DNA of 64,000 nucleotides from contig NC_072471.1 in NCBI RefSeq assembly GCF_027596085.1, positions 8,311,539-8,375,538 on the forward strand, given 5' to 3'. Of the stretch, positions 1-11,420 are shown one piece after another (the first letter of the stretch is position 1; each line of letters starts with the position of its first letter). A program made the position numbers and the translations under genes. Under the pieces are notes generated by a model. That model did no database searches. It was not told the DNA's origin and saw only the letters and a list, made by a program, of their open reading frames with translations. Origin of the DNA: Anoplopoma fimbria. Lineage: Eukaryota; Chordata; Actinopteri; Perciformes; Anoplopomatidae.

Positions 1-930
1 GCAGTCACATTTGGCACCGCGATCGCCGCCTTTTACCTGCCTGTCATCATCATGATTCAACTCTACTGGCAGATCTCCAGAGCGAGCAAGAGTCGTGTGA
101 AGAAGGATAACCGCAAGCCGTCTGGAGCCAATCCAGAGCCCCTGTCACCTGCCCAGAGGAGGAACAACACACCGAAACCCAACAATAACAACGTACCAGG
201 AGAAGACACAGGACGTTCACAGAGCCAGAACGCTGATGACGGAGCTAACCAGCACGATGGAAAACTGCAAAACGGCAAGGGGCCATCCTCGACCACTGCT
301 GAGGGAGAAACCGAAGGAGACGACGTGGCAAGGGAGAACTGCGCCCCTGCAGAGGAGAAGGAGAGCTCCAATGATTCAACATCCGGCAGTGTGGCTGCGT
401 CCAATCAGAAGGATGAGGAGGTGCCACACTCTGCCGCTAACTCCAGCGCCGAGACAAGCCAGCCACTCCCACGTCAGCGAGCCAAGGCAGGGGGCTCCAA
501 GCTGACCTGCATCAAGATCAAGACCAAGTCGCCCAAGGGTGACTGCTACACGCCGTCCAACGCCACCGTCGAGATCGTCCCGGCCTCAGAGCGGCAGAAT
601 CACGTGGCCCGGAAGATAGTGAAGATGACAAAGCAACCTCCCATCAAGAAAAAGAAAGTGCCGCCATCACGGGAGAAAAAAGTAACCCGCACCATTATGG
701 CCATCCTGGTAGCTTTTGTTGCCACCTGGACTCCTTATAACGTGATGGTGCTTATTAACACCTTCTGCTCCAGCTGCATCCCCAACACAGTGTGGACTAT
801 TGGATACTGGCTGTGCTACATCAACAGCACCATCAACCCGGCCTGCTACGCTCTGTGCAATGTCACGTTTAAAAAGACATTCAAACATCTTCTGCTCTGC
901 CAATATAAAAACATCAGGTCAGCCAGATAA
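1..930 (+). CDS. chrm2: Muscarinic acetylcholine receptor M2, C-terminal part (5' end outside window)
   Basis: The open frame runs from base 1 to TAA at 928-930 and gives 309 residues. The methionine at 52 is internal, so the true start lies left of the window; human M2 has 466 residues, so roughly 160 are missing. It begins inside transmembrane helix 5 ([18 protein letters not shown]). A long hydrophilic third intracellular loop follows, with the M2-type acidic/serine cluster [11 protein letters not shown] near 352 (a region of receptor-kinase phosphorylation in M2) and a basic end, [12 protein letters not shown]. Helix 6 carries the ligand-pocket motif WTPYN (727-741). Helix 7 carries WLCYINS and the NPxxY motif NPACY (835-849). 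The tail has the cysteine (LLLCQYKN) that is palmitoylated in mammals. Loop motifs favour M2 over M4, although WTPYN and LLLCQY are M4-like variants. M2 couples to Gi/o at the plasma membrane, for example in heart and at presynaptic terminals. This may be the chrm2a paralogue, but that cannot be settled here. Confidence 0.95.
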   Translation, partial: AVTFGTAIAAFYLPVIIMIQLYWQISRASKSRVKKDNRKPSGANPEPLSPAQRRNNTPKPNNNNVPGEDTGRSQSQNADDGANQHDGKLQNGKGPSSTTAEGETEGDDVARENCAPAEEKESSNDSTSGSVAASNQKDEEVPHSAANSSAETSQPLPRQRAKAGGSKLTCIKIKTKSPKGDCYTPSNATVEIVPASERQNHVARKIVKMTKQPPIKKKKVPPSREKKVTRTIMAILVAFVATWTPYNVMVLINTFCSSCIPNTVWTIGYWLCYINSTINPACYALCNVTFKKTFKHLLLCQYKNIRSAR

Positions 931-2425
931 ATATGGGCCACTTAGGAGGACGAGTTGCCTGTGTGTGTGCCATCCATGTATATGTGTGAGTGTGAGTGAA
1001 AGAGGTCTGTGAGCATGACTGCAAGTGTACATGTGAAATTACTTTCCATCATTTTAATCCTTTGTTTTCCGATTTATCTCAATAACCGGTTGTAGCACTT
1101 TACACAAATTCAACTGATGCCAGTTGCGTTGAGATGTGTCGTGCAAAAGCAGCATAGATTACGAAAGTTGGTAAAAGTTAAGTTGTAAGCTCGAAAAAGG
1201 AGGGAGTATAATGTAGGGAGCACTTGGGAGTGACACTGAGCGGATTCGGAAAAATTTGAAAAGATAAAGAGCGGAGGAAGATCTGCGCTGTACGAAAACA
1301 CAAGAGTTCAAATGGGAAAATAGGGCTGACTGAATTTCCAAACCAAAAGGTGTTTGAAGTTCAGTGGAGATACCTGTAGATAACTGTACATATCAGTGTA
1401 TACTCAATATTCATGTGTGTGCACATGTGGGTGTGTGCTGGCTAGGAATAAGTGTGTACACCCATCTGTGCCCCTCTGCCTGCCTTCTTTCTGTCCATCT
1501 CTGATCCTCATCATGGCCCTTCCAACCAGCAAGCAACCTGTAGAGTAAAGTGGGGTAGCTCGTGTAGATTGCCTCTTAACTGGAAGCCATCCCATCTATC
1601 AATGAGCCCATGTGGGAATGAGTTTCCATTAATACATAATAGATGTATGAAATTATTCAAGCTGCAGTTCAGCCAAACTACAAAAACTAATTGACTCACT
1701 TACTTCTCCCGGTGGTGTTTAAACGTACGGGTTAGGTTGCCTTTATTTGGTCAAGTATGTCTCCAAATTTTTGCCGCCACCTCAAAACATAAATGCAATT
1801 TAATTTAAACTCACAGCATTAAAAAAATATGTAAAAAAACAGCAGCATGTCTTTACAGAAACAACTTCCTGTCTACACAGTCTTCACGGATAAGAATATT
1901 TCATTAGAACTACTTTCTAATGAAGAAGTAATCCTTCTTTCATTTCTTTTTCATTTTTTTGCCATCAAATATAGAGAAACATTGATTTTTTTAATCTAGA
2001 TCCTCCAAGAGGATGAACCCCCATTGTATTTTGAAGGCAGGGAGCATAAATTTCATGAAATCTTGTCGTCACCATGAGGAAATCACTGCACCCGGCCAAG
2101 ATATAGTCCCTCACCTCATTACAACCAGCCATGTATCATTGTAGAGAATAACCAAATAGCTGTAAGAACAACAGCAAGAGTTATGACTACATAGGAATTG
2201 GGGCGTGAGATTGTTCAGTCGCACTCTTTGATATGCCCTCCGATCACACGACATCCCGTCAGCTTTTACAACTGCTGACAGGATGTCTGATGTTTACTTC
2301 ATGGTGGTTTATTAGGATGCCCGTGTTTGCTGTCACTGCTAGGAAGCTTCCTACTCGGTGAGTGAAACAGGTGGCTGGAGCTCAGAGCTGTGGCTTATTA
2401 CTGTCTGTGGGAAGGCATTGTGTGG

Positions 2426-2449
2426 TATGTGTGTGTGTTTGTGTGTGTG

Positions 2450-2533
<84 letters not shown>
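2426..2533. repeat. (GT)n microsatellite
   Basis: Nearly pure GT dinucleotide tract (uninterrupted from about 2453) within the presumed chrm2 3' UTR or downstream region. The apparent His-Thr and Cys-Val reading frames across it are artefacts of the repeat. Confidence 0.97.
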
Positions 2534-2534
<1 letters not shown>

Positions 2535-2627
2535 ATGAGTGGGAGACATCGTGTGATTCTGCTGATTAGTAGATTGATGTCACAGCGTGTACTGTACTGA
2601 CTGTACTGATGATGATGATTGTGAAGA

Positions 2628-2630
<3 letters not shown>

Positions 2631-2723
<93 letters not shown>
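2631..2723. repeat. (GT)n microsatellite
   Basis: Second uninterrupted GT tract, about 93 bases, separated from the first by a unique 97-base spacer that includes a short GAT run. Confidence 0.97.
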
Positions 2724-2725
<2 letters not shown>

Positions 2726-3881
2726 AGCTCTTGTGTGGGTATACATGCTGATGTGTGTTTGCTCCAAGAGTGGAGTTTACTTCTCATCACAACCTTGTGA
2801 TTTAAATAAGGGCTATTTCCGCATCTTAACTGTACATGTTTTCTAACACGTCACCCTTTTATTTAGAAAATTAACGGTTGCGTTAATTCTGTGTCAATCA
2901 TTGTATTTTTAGATTAGAAAAAAATTAATAGTCGTGTCTTATTTTAATTGGGAAAGAAATGAGAAAATATCAATTTACTGTAAGACATGTTCTGTGTATT
3001 CATGCATGTCATCCATCATTCCAATGCATTAGTCAATTCTCAGTCACATTAATGTATGCTCACCAGTCGGAGTGATGAATATTCAGGAGTGTTTGCCATC
3101 AGGAGGTTGCCACAGTGGCTGGTAGGGGGCTTTGCAAAGAATTACGCCTGCACCGAATAGCTCCTCAAGGCTGTCTCCTTAAACAGAGATCTGGGACAGA
3201 TCCTATAATGAAAACTCACCATGAGGCTGATCAGATTACGGGACGATGTGGAACACCTACATTTGAGATTAAAGATTGCCCATTACACGCTCAGCTTGTG
3301 CGCCACGCGCCCATGCCCCACTTAGCGCTCCACTCGGTCCTGATCCTGTTATAGTCTCTACCTCAAGTATGAGGACATGAATGTAATGTAAATACCACAT
3401 ATATATTCATTAGCTTGTTCTATTATTAACGCTCTTACTCCTGCACTCGTTCTCGCCTTCCTTCTTGATTCATTTAAATTTACAGTTTAGCATTTAGCTA
3501 GCACACTGACATTTACATTTCTTTGCTGGCAACCTACAGCAATAAGCTATGTTACATTACCAGACATTCATTAACTCTGGCTGCATCTCCAGCATGTAGC
3601 TGAAACCCTTAGTTCCTTTACTCAAATGATAGTTGCAACATCGCAATGTAGCAATACCATATGACAAGTAAAAATATTACTTAATATTACTTATCTGATT
3701 CTACATGTTAAAGCCAACGACGGAATCACTAGTGTTTTTTCTTATAAATTTATAGCATTTAGTGGGATTTATTGACAGAAATGGAATAATATATTAATAA
3801 GTATGTTTTCTTTAGTGTATAATCACCTGGAAATAAGAGTCATTGTGTTTTTGTTACCTTTGAATGAGCTGTTTATATCCA

Positions 3882-4064
3882 CAGCTACTTCTATGGTAGC
3901 CCAGAATGGACAAACCAAACACTGGCTCTAGAGAGGGCCTTTCACTTTTTCGCTTCGGCTGCCGTAGTTTTCCTTCACTCTTGGTAAATGGGAGAAGTTT
4001 CAGTTCGTTGCAATTTGCAGCCTCACCGCTAGATGTCTCTAAATCCCCAAAACTGGCCCTTTAA
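3882..4064. repeat. Old dispersed teleost repeat (family B, copy 1)
   Basis: Contains the phrases CCAAACACTGGCTCT and CTCACCGCTAGATG and ends near a CCCTTTAA motif. Similar phrases recur at 31265-31375 and 46345-46680 in this window. From memory, this sequence type is common in percomorph genomes. No terminal structure or target duplication is visible in this copy. Confidence 0.6.
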
Positions 4065-6531
4065 CAATCAACCACTCTGCCAAACTTATTCATCATGTCT
4101 GTGTGGATGTGGTTTGATCAGATCTGATTGATAGTAGTGATAGTTGATAGTTGTCTGGCAAACATAAGCAAACAATCCAACAACGGTCATCAGATTTTAA
4201 TATTTACTCTATGTTACTCTATATATTTATAATTAGGATTTGGCTCACTGAAGTAAATTACACTTTTTTGAGACGCATTTGGGTAGAGGAACTTTGCAAC
4301 ACTCCACTTTGCACATACTGTTTGTGGATGTTCCATGTTTATCTATCCGAGCAGTTTCAGCATGGACTGAGGCATCCATCCAAGTCCGACATCCAACCAT
4401 CCGTCAGGGTGATAAGTGGAGCCATGTCTGTCTGACATCCGTCACACATCTCAGTAGTGGGTAGAGAGCCTTCCAGAATATCTGATTAATCTTTGCTAAG
4501 CTGTCGTTTGAGTGATACCAGCAGGAGAGTAAGTGGCTCGCAGCTCCAGCGGGGGTCCAGGGGTCCCAGTTTGAGCAGCTGCTTAGGTGTTTGATGGAAG
4601 GGGATGGCAGTTTATCACCTCCTGGAGCAGGTTAAAGGGGGAGACATAGCTAAAAAAAGTGGTTATCTCCACGGCATGCACTCTAAACGTCAGGAGCAAA
4701 GCTCTCATAATCCTCCCCGCTCACCCCGTCCTGAGTCGCCAATTTGGTGGACAGATGAGAACAAAAAGACGTTGTATCAGGCGTTGTCGGGGGAAGGGGG
4801 GGGGTGAGAGAATGTGGGTTGTTTGTTGACAGCGAAAGAGAACGGCTGTCATGCATGTGAGGGAGATAACCCCCTAGGTGTACAGTTTTGTACGTATGAA
4901 ACAGATAAGCTTACCTTTGTAGTCATGGCTACGAGGAGGGTGGGGGATGAGAGAGAGGGAGAAATGGGGGGTTGAGGAGTTGGTTTGACAAAATCCAAAG
5001 CTGAGAGGATCCTGCTGCATGTGGACCATGTTTGGAGAAGTCACAGCCGTTCTGTTCAGGTCAGCCAAGGGTTCCGCTGCAGGAATTTGAGTGTCCCAGA
5101 CGAAATCTGCCGCCTGGTGTAAACACAGCGTGATACGGCGCTGTTTACCATCCCTCCTGCGCTTTTATCGCGTCTCATTCGCATGTTGTGCAAACAGAAT
5201 CCACCGTCTCTCGCTTTGCAAATATATTCACCATTGTGAAGCATATATGCTCACACATACAGAACATATACTCTGATGTTCATCCGTCTAATATGACTAG
5301 AATAAACATTGTCTCTATTGTGATCAACAGATCATAATGTGCCGTCAGAGCTAGCTGGGCTCGTCTTCATACGGCTTATGTCAAAGGGCTAAACTCCTTT
5401 TACGGAGTACGTATGACATGTAACGTTTATCAGAGAGCTGACTTCAAATTTAAGGTTTCTCTGGTTTCACTCTTGGGGGCTGCTGCTGAGGATAATCTTT
5501 GCAATCTCGTGCAGCCATGCAAGAAGTGAGCGCGCAGCAGCTCGTGCATGCTGTGAGCGTTTTATCGGAGAGGGAAAAATATATATCGCCAGATTGTACG
5601 GAGCAATTTGAAGTGCCTTATCCAGAGTAACATAAGCAAATTGCTCTTTTATCTTAAAATCCCTGTTGTGTGTTTAGTGTGTCCGTGCTGGAAGTTGTAG
5701 ATGTTGCTGCAGTGGGAAGCTCATTAGAGAGCATGTTCACTTTTTTGGATAAGGATATTATGCTTCTCAGCTCTGAGCTCCCATCACTATAATTTCCATC
5801 TCATCAGCTGTCTGATTGCAGAGGCAACGGAAGTTTGGACTGAACAATCTAGAACCATCATCTCAATGCCTTTTTTAATAATTAATTTTAAAAAATGTAC
5901 ACTATACAGTCACAGCAGTGACTTATTTCTATACATCCTGGAGGCACAGCGGGCTATTTTGGTTTATTTTCCATCCAATGTGTGTGTGCGTGTGTGAGCG
6001 TGTGTGTGCGTGCGTGAGCGTGTTTTCACATTTGTCATAGTGCTTTCCGGTGTGTGTCTGTCATTATACAAAGAACAGTTCCGACATTTTGCGTGTGTGT
6101 GTGTGCGTGTGTGTGTGCTGTGTTAAATTTTTTTCTAAATGGCATCCTCAGCGTGAACACATCAGATTGGACAAAACATCATGGCACACATCGGGATAGA
6201 TGCACACAGTGTGATTGTCTATTTGTGTCATCACTCCTTCCTCTTTGAACAAGTCTTTCAATAGCAACAGGCTTCCAAAGACTCACTTAATCACATATTT
6301 GCGTGGTACCAGAACACATATAAATACATTATATTGTACATTTTCTATCACATTTATTAAAATTGTTTGTTTTATCACTGTACAAAGTACAAATGTAATA
6401 TTAAAAATTTAAATATGAGCAGTGTACAGCCAGAGAGTTTCTTTTTTTGTTTTAAAATGTTATTTGAAATCTATAAAGATATGAATATTATGGGTATTGG
6501 AAGTGTTTCAAATAGATTATAAGAGTAGAAG

Positions 6532-6556
6532 GTATATATATATATATATTTTTACG

Positions 6557-6644
<88 letters not shown>
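6532..6644. repeat. (AT)n microsatellite
   Basis: About 113 bases of almost pure TA dinucleotide with a short interruption (TTTTACG) near 6549, passing into a short GT run at 6645-6654. Being self-complementary, the tract can form a cruciform. Confidence 0.97.
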
Positions 6645-6654
<10 letters not shown>

Positions 6655-7310
6655 CATTTCTGGGGGCATGATTTACTAAGAAATGGATTCTTGCCTTGAA
6701 AAATGAGTGACTGGATCCAAACTTTTCAACTTCTGAGCAGCATTCAAGGGGATTTCAAAAGTGACTTTTGCAGCCAGAAAGAGGAAAGAAAAAAAAGAGC
6801 AAAGCTGGAAACCCGGACAGGAGGACAGAAGCTAAAACTAGTTTTCAGTGACCCAAAGGCCCAGAGGCGAGGACTTCATTTTGATTTCAACTGTAAATGT
6901 ATGAGGCCTCACCCTCACCTTGGGAAGAAGCTGGCTGTCTGCTAACTTACTGGACACACTTTATAACTTTTGCAATTGTATCATCCTGGGAAAAAGGTTT
7001 TTTTTTGTTCTTTTTTTTTTCTTGAGGAGCAACCAAAGTGTTTAGGGTTGAGTTGTTTGACCCGTTCTAAGCTTCAAGGGTCATGGTAAACATGTGGATT
7101 TAAAACAAAATCAGCGAATAAACAAACAAAAAAACAAAAAAAATCAGTAGCCTGCTGCAAGTGTTTAAATGTACATAAAGTGTTCATTTTTCATTTGCTT
7201 ATGTATGTAGATGTTCATTGTGTATTCACTCACTGTGGCTTGTGGCTTCTCTTGCAATAGGAAAAATACATTCTACAGTCTATTGTTTGCATTGTATATA
7301 TCTATATGAT

Positions 7311-7316
7311 AATAAA
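7311..7316 (+). terminator. chrm2: Possible poly(A) signal of chrm2 (proximal)
   Basis: Canonical AATAAA followed by a TG-rich stretch (GTACATTTGTAATG). It would give a 3' UTR of about 6.4 kb if the transcript is uninterrupted from the stop codon. Confidence 0.4.
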
Positions 7317-7612
7317 TTCTATGTAATTCGGAAGCGGTACATTTGTAATGTACATACACGTCTTTAATAGCTACTATCTGAATGTTTCCTCCCCCCTAAA
7401 AAAATCCCTCATTTATTCTCCTCTCCCCCTCCCCAACTATGATACTTCCTGTACAGTAACAATGGTATTGATTTCCTTTTTGATGCATTCTTGATTGATT
7501 ATTTGTTCTGGACAATGAATCTGAGTGTTATTATCGCTGGCCACCTATGACACTGTAAGATTAACTGCATTAAGTGGTAACATTGTGCCATTTTCTCTCA
7601 GAATGGAATTCA

Positions 7613-7618
7613 AATAAA
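7613..7618 (+). terminator. chrm2: Possible poly(A) signal of chrm2 (distal)
   Basis: Canonical AATAAA followed within 20-40 bases by a T/GT-rich element (GTGTTTTAATCC). It is the last + strand hexamer before the opposing ptn signal, so it is a likely end of the chrm2 transcript. Confidence 0.45.
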
Positions 7619-7669
7619 GATATATGAAATGTGTTTTAATCCTTTTTGATTTTCTTTCTTTTTTAATGT

Positions 7670-8511
7670 GAGTACGCACAGGATAAAAGAGAAATTTATT
7701 TTCTGCCTTTTATTTTTTAATCATTTTTATTTTTGGAAACAGGAAACAAAGGGAATGTTAACTCCAACTGAGGACTACAATAGGGAGAACTTTTATATTT
7801 TTTTATAGCCAAGAGCTGGAGAGTAAAAATCAGAGGGTATAAATTGAGGTACAACAGAGCAGCAGGAGGAAAACACACTATAAACAGTAGTAGTTTGCAT
7901 TCTTGTACATATGCTAATCATGCAGCCTCCAGACAGAACTATTATGCTTATTCTTACTGGAAATGGAAGAAAAATATCATAAAGCATAGAGTAATGGGGA
8001 GAAGCATTACCATTAACTTGAGACACTTGAAAGATTGCAAATGCTTTTTTTTTTTTTGGACAAATTAATTAAGTGAAAACGTTCAGAGCTTCACTTTAAA
8101 CGGACTGCTTCATTAAGTCGAGGCATGGACCCGAAAAGCTTTCCAAATTAGAGTTAGGCTATGCAGCTGTAAAAACAAATCCTATCCAATTTGTTTGTAA
8201 GAAAAATATCCTAAAAATGACATCATTAGGTAAAAAGACTAGTAAACAAATCTCTTCCATATTCATTATTCATCCCTACCGCTGACTATTACATCTCCTA
8301 TCGCAACATACAAGTTGTTTCTTATCAGGTGCTAGAAAGAAGAAAAAGGAAAACATGTTGTCACTAAAAGTCATGTTTCCACTGGTTTTGTCAAAGCTCT
8401 ATAGGCTCCTACTGTCAACCTACAGGACACATAAAGAGGAACCGTGTTGAAATAGGGCAGTGGACGTCCTTTCACCCTCTTCTTCCTTCCTCTCGGGGAC
8501 AAACAACCTCT
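7670..8511 (-). other. ptn: ptn 3' untranslated region (inferred)
   Basis: Lies between the ptn stop codon and the cluster of - strand AATAAA signals at 7695-7731. It is AT-rich with no coding frame of note. The extent is inferred from the signals only. Confidence 0.5.
7695..7700 (-). terminator. ptn: Probable poly(A) signal of ptn
   Basis: On the - strand this is AATAAA, followed about 15 bases later by a GT-rich element (CCTGTGCGTACTC). Two more reverse AATAAA hexamers lie at 7709-7714 and 7726-7731. Use of this site gives a ptn 3' UTR of about 0.8 kb. Confidence 0.5.
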
Positions 8512-8567
8512 TCAGTCCATTTGGGTGCGATCGCGCTTCTTGCCTTCCTTCTTTTGCTTCTTTGCAT
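8512..8567 (-). CDS. ptn: Pleiotrophin, last coding exon (basic C-terminal tail)
   Basis: The exon follows a TTCTCGCAG acceptor and encodes DAKKQKKEGKKRDRTQMD, then TGA (8512-8514). It joins in phase 1 to the preceding exon. The lysine-rich tail corresponds to the end of human pleiotrophin (KKKKKEGKKQEKMLD). In the family this flexible tail contributes to binding heparan and chondroitin sulfate and to the receptor phosphatase PTPRZ1. The fish tail has about 9 of 18 basic residues and ends in QMD instead of MLD. The exon is too short to stand out as an open frame and was found by extending the gene from its thrombospondin-type exons. Confidence 0.93.
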
Positions 8568-9419
8568 CTGCGAGAACATAAAAGAAAATAGTTTCAGCAC
8601 ACAGTGTTTACTTTGACTCTCTCTCTGCCAGAGGTGGTTTATTTTTGCAAATAAACAAATCTCATTGTCTCCATGAAGAGCGCATATGCTCCGCTTCAGA
8701 TTATAATCATCAATTGATTGACCGTGTGACACCTCATGCAGTCCCCTTCCTCCCACTTTCTCCCGGGGGATTGATTTGTGGCCTGGTGTGCTTTATCAAC
8801 TTCCTGCAAGAGTGAATTGGTACCTGGCAGCCATGACAGAAGCCACGGTCCATGGCTTTCCTTTCCCTTCCGCTCTGGTGAACAGGAAGAGAGCTCAACC
8901 TGCAGCGGTTTGGCTAGCTATCTCCTGGCTAGCTGTTTTGGTGGACTAAAAAGAAGAATTGTGGTGATTTGAGATTATTCCCTGCCACTAAAAATACCTT
9001 TTTCATGGAATGCATTTTAATATTTTTTTACAGTAGTAAAAGCAAATGTGTAAATTATAAAGTGAACATTATTTAAATTCGATTTTAGGGTCCTCATAGT
9101 TATGCCTTTCAGAAATGAGGAAATGCTCAGACTCAGTTGTTTTGTCTCTTCCTTCACTGTTTACACTGGAGTAGGATGTGATTTAGAGATAGTTTCAATA
9201 TAAATGCAAAATGCTGATATTTTTTACATAGAAACATCACACTACTGCTTCAACACAAAGTACACTTTTTAGTTTTTGTATAAACACGTACCAGCTCAAA
9301 TGTCAACCCCTCAATTTAATTAGAAGGTCAGAGCAAGTCCCGATAATTAATATCGAGATAGTCCACATAGGGAAGATAGGAAGCAAGGTAAGATGTGTCA
9401 AAAAACACAGTACTTTCAC

Positions 9420-9760
9420 TGAGGGGACAACTGTTCATGTCCTGTGTGTAACCAAGTCAATGTTGAGTTATTTTAATGTAGTTTTGTCTCCCAGTTAACT
9501 AACAAGAATAAAAAACTTACTTATCTTAACCCAAACCATGATCAATTTATAAGCCTAAGCAAGTATTTTTGTTGCCTAAACATAACCAAATAGTTTTGTT
9601 GCATAAGTAAACCTAAAAAAAAAAGTCAACCTACGTTGGAAGTTTATTTTGAGACACAGAAGCAGAAACACACCCTCCCTGACAAGTCCAAAACTGACAC
9701 TAGAGAAGTACCTAGAAGATCATAGTTTGATATTCCGTTTGATATTCCGTTTGATAGGCC
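9420..9760. repeat. Dispersed repeat family A, copy 1
   Basis: The anchor is a CCTAAACATAACCAAATAG phrase followed by a TTTTGTTGCATAAGTAAAC type phrase. Related segments occur at 13800-14050, 46010-46345 and 47585-47830. A 12-base direct repeat (GTTTGATATTCC, twice) lies at its right end near 9726. Copy boundaries are approximate. Confidence 0.6.
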
Positions 9761-11276
9761 ACTGATCAAGCAATGGTATTTGACAAGTTGGGAGTGAATG
9801 GTTGCTAGGTAACTTTGTGTGAGCTAAGTTAGCTGGCTGCTAGAGGCAGCTTCATATTTAGGTTGCAGATAGAATGGTGTTATCAATCTTCTCTTGTAAC
9901 TCTCACCAAGAAAGAACATAAGTGATTTATCAAAATGTGAAACTTTTCCTTAAGAGACAGAAAAGGAAGTGGAACAAAAAAATGTGCAGGCCCCATCATG
10001 TCAGTCCGTCACACCATCATGGTTTACTGGGAAAATTGAATAGAACGGAGCCAGCATTAGCATTATTATATATTACACTTTTTTTCCCTTTTTTTCCCTT
10101 TTTTTTTAGAAATGACAAGTCAAAATGGCTGCTGGACAAAAGTACTACTAAAGTGAATAAAAGTATGTGCTAGCAACTTCTGTACCTCTCAGTGTGATTG
10201 ACCATCTTTTAAAAATATATTGTAATACGTTTATATTTTTTAAATGCCTGGCACAACTAATCTTCGACTATAAGTGTTTTCTAACAAGCTTTCCATTTTA
10301 CGAAATGTTGAACAGAGATGTCAGCCTGGATAATCCACAACCCTTTTATTTATACCTAATCCAAAGCAAGTTCGCTGCTGCACTTAACACTACATTTAGA
10401 TCCTCCCACTTCGCTGTTGTTTAGGTTCACAAGTCAGCCGGCTTTACATAAATGGAAGGCGTTTTAAATGCAACTAAAGAAGCACCACATGCTTTCATAA
10501 TGACGGTGTTTCAGAAGTTAACTAGCGGAGGTCAAGGGGGAATAAAAGCATATTTGATAATTATCTGACAAATACAATAGCAGTAATGTGTGGAAATAAA
10601 ACATCTTGGTGTGTTTAAAGAAGATACAGTGTGATGCTATAAGACTTAAATCCGGAATTGATTTTTGTTTGAGATGGATTAGCTTGAAAGGACACCTCCA
10701 CAAATCCTCTAATTACATGCCAGCGAGCAGTTCTGAACAGTGACAAGGTATGCTTAGTCAATGAGGTTTCAATTGAGTTCCAACCTTTTAACATTCTGAA
10801 TGTGCACTTTGAAATCTGTTCTAGTCACCTCCGCTGCAAACTTCCATAAGATTTTGACGTGCAAAGCGCTCTCACCCATGCAAATACTGAAATTGCTCTT
10901 CCATCCCATTTGTTTGCTTGTTTTAATTTGTTTGAATGTTTTCTCTACTTCTTTTTTTCCTTCTTCTTCTCTCCCCCTGTTGTTTCTGTCAGCATATTCT
11001 GGTCCCAGGAGAGAGAGATGGCGGAGAGGATTCACTCTCATCTTTCTCCATATATTCTCCATATGTGAGATGTGGGCCTCTCGTGTCGAGCTCGAGTACT
11101 TTCTGCTGCATTTGCACATTACATGGCACTGCTCGCACTCCTCTCTGCATCTTAAACACATTTATAATCAGGCCGTTGCTGCCTTCACTGGATCAAATCT
11201 GCCCTGAGCCAAAACATGAGGACTACATGTTTGGCTGAAACTGAGTCGAGAGCAGAATCTGACTTTTTGTATATAG

Positions 11277-11420
11277 GCAAGTGCATTTACTCAAGTACAA
11301 TTGTGAGGTATTTGTGTATTTACAATTCAATCATTTGCTTTATTCTTCTACTTCCAAACATTTCAGTTTTCCAGTTGATGTGTTTGACACATGTAGTTAC
11401 TTTTCAGATACAGTGAAAAA
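11277..11420. repeat. Remnant of a TACTCAAGTA-type teleost repeat (likely hAT-derived)
   Basis: The segment starts with AAGTGCATTTACTCAAGTAC and contains TTCTTCTACTTCCAAACATT and a TAGTTACTTTTCAGAT phrase. I recognise this layout from a widespread fish repeat. It shares the TACTCAAGTA word with the intact hAT-type element at 21378-22505. No ends or target duplication can be seen. Confidence 0.5.

Larger units (their letters stand above)
931..7640 (+). other. chrm2: chrm2 3' UTR and downstream noncoding DNA
   Basis: No further coding exon is recognisable between the chrm2 stop and the end of the converging ptn gene. The stretch holds two GT microsatellites, an AT microsatellite, one old dispersed repeat (3882-4064), and AATAAA hexamers at 5301, 7117, 7311 and 7613. 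The part from about 6660 to 7640 has the T-rich, AATAAA-containing look of a 3' UTR end. Whether the whole 6.7 kb is one long 3' UTR or the transcript ends earlier cannot be decided from sequence alone. Confidence 0.6.

Noticed and set aside
63..505. Overlapping frames on both strands inside the chrm2 third-loop region
   Set aside because: Shadows of the chrm2 coding frame, which has clear receptor motifs.
2450..2846. Open frames of repeated His-Thr or Cys-Val residues
   Set aside because: They are translations of the GT microsatellites; the same occurs at 17254-17511 and 23035-23397.
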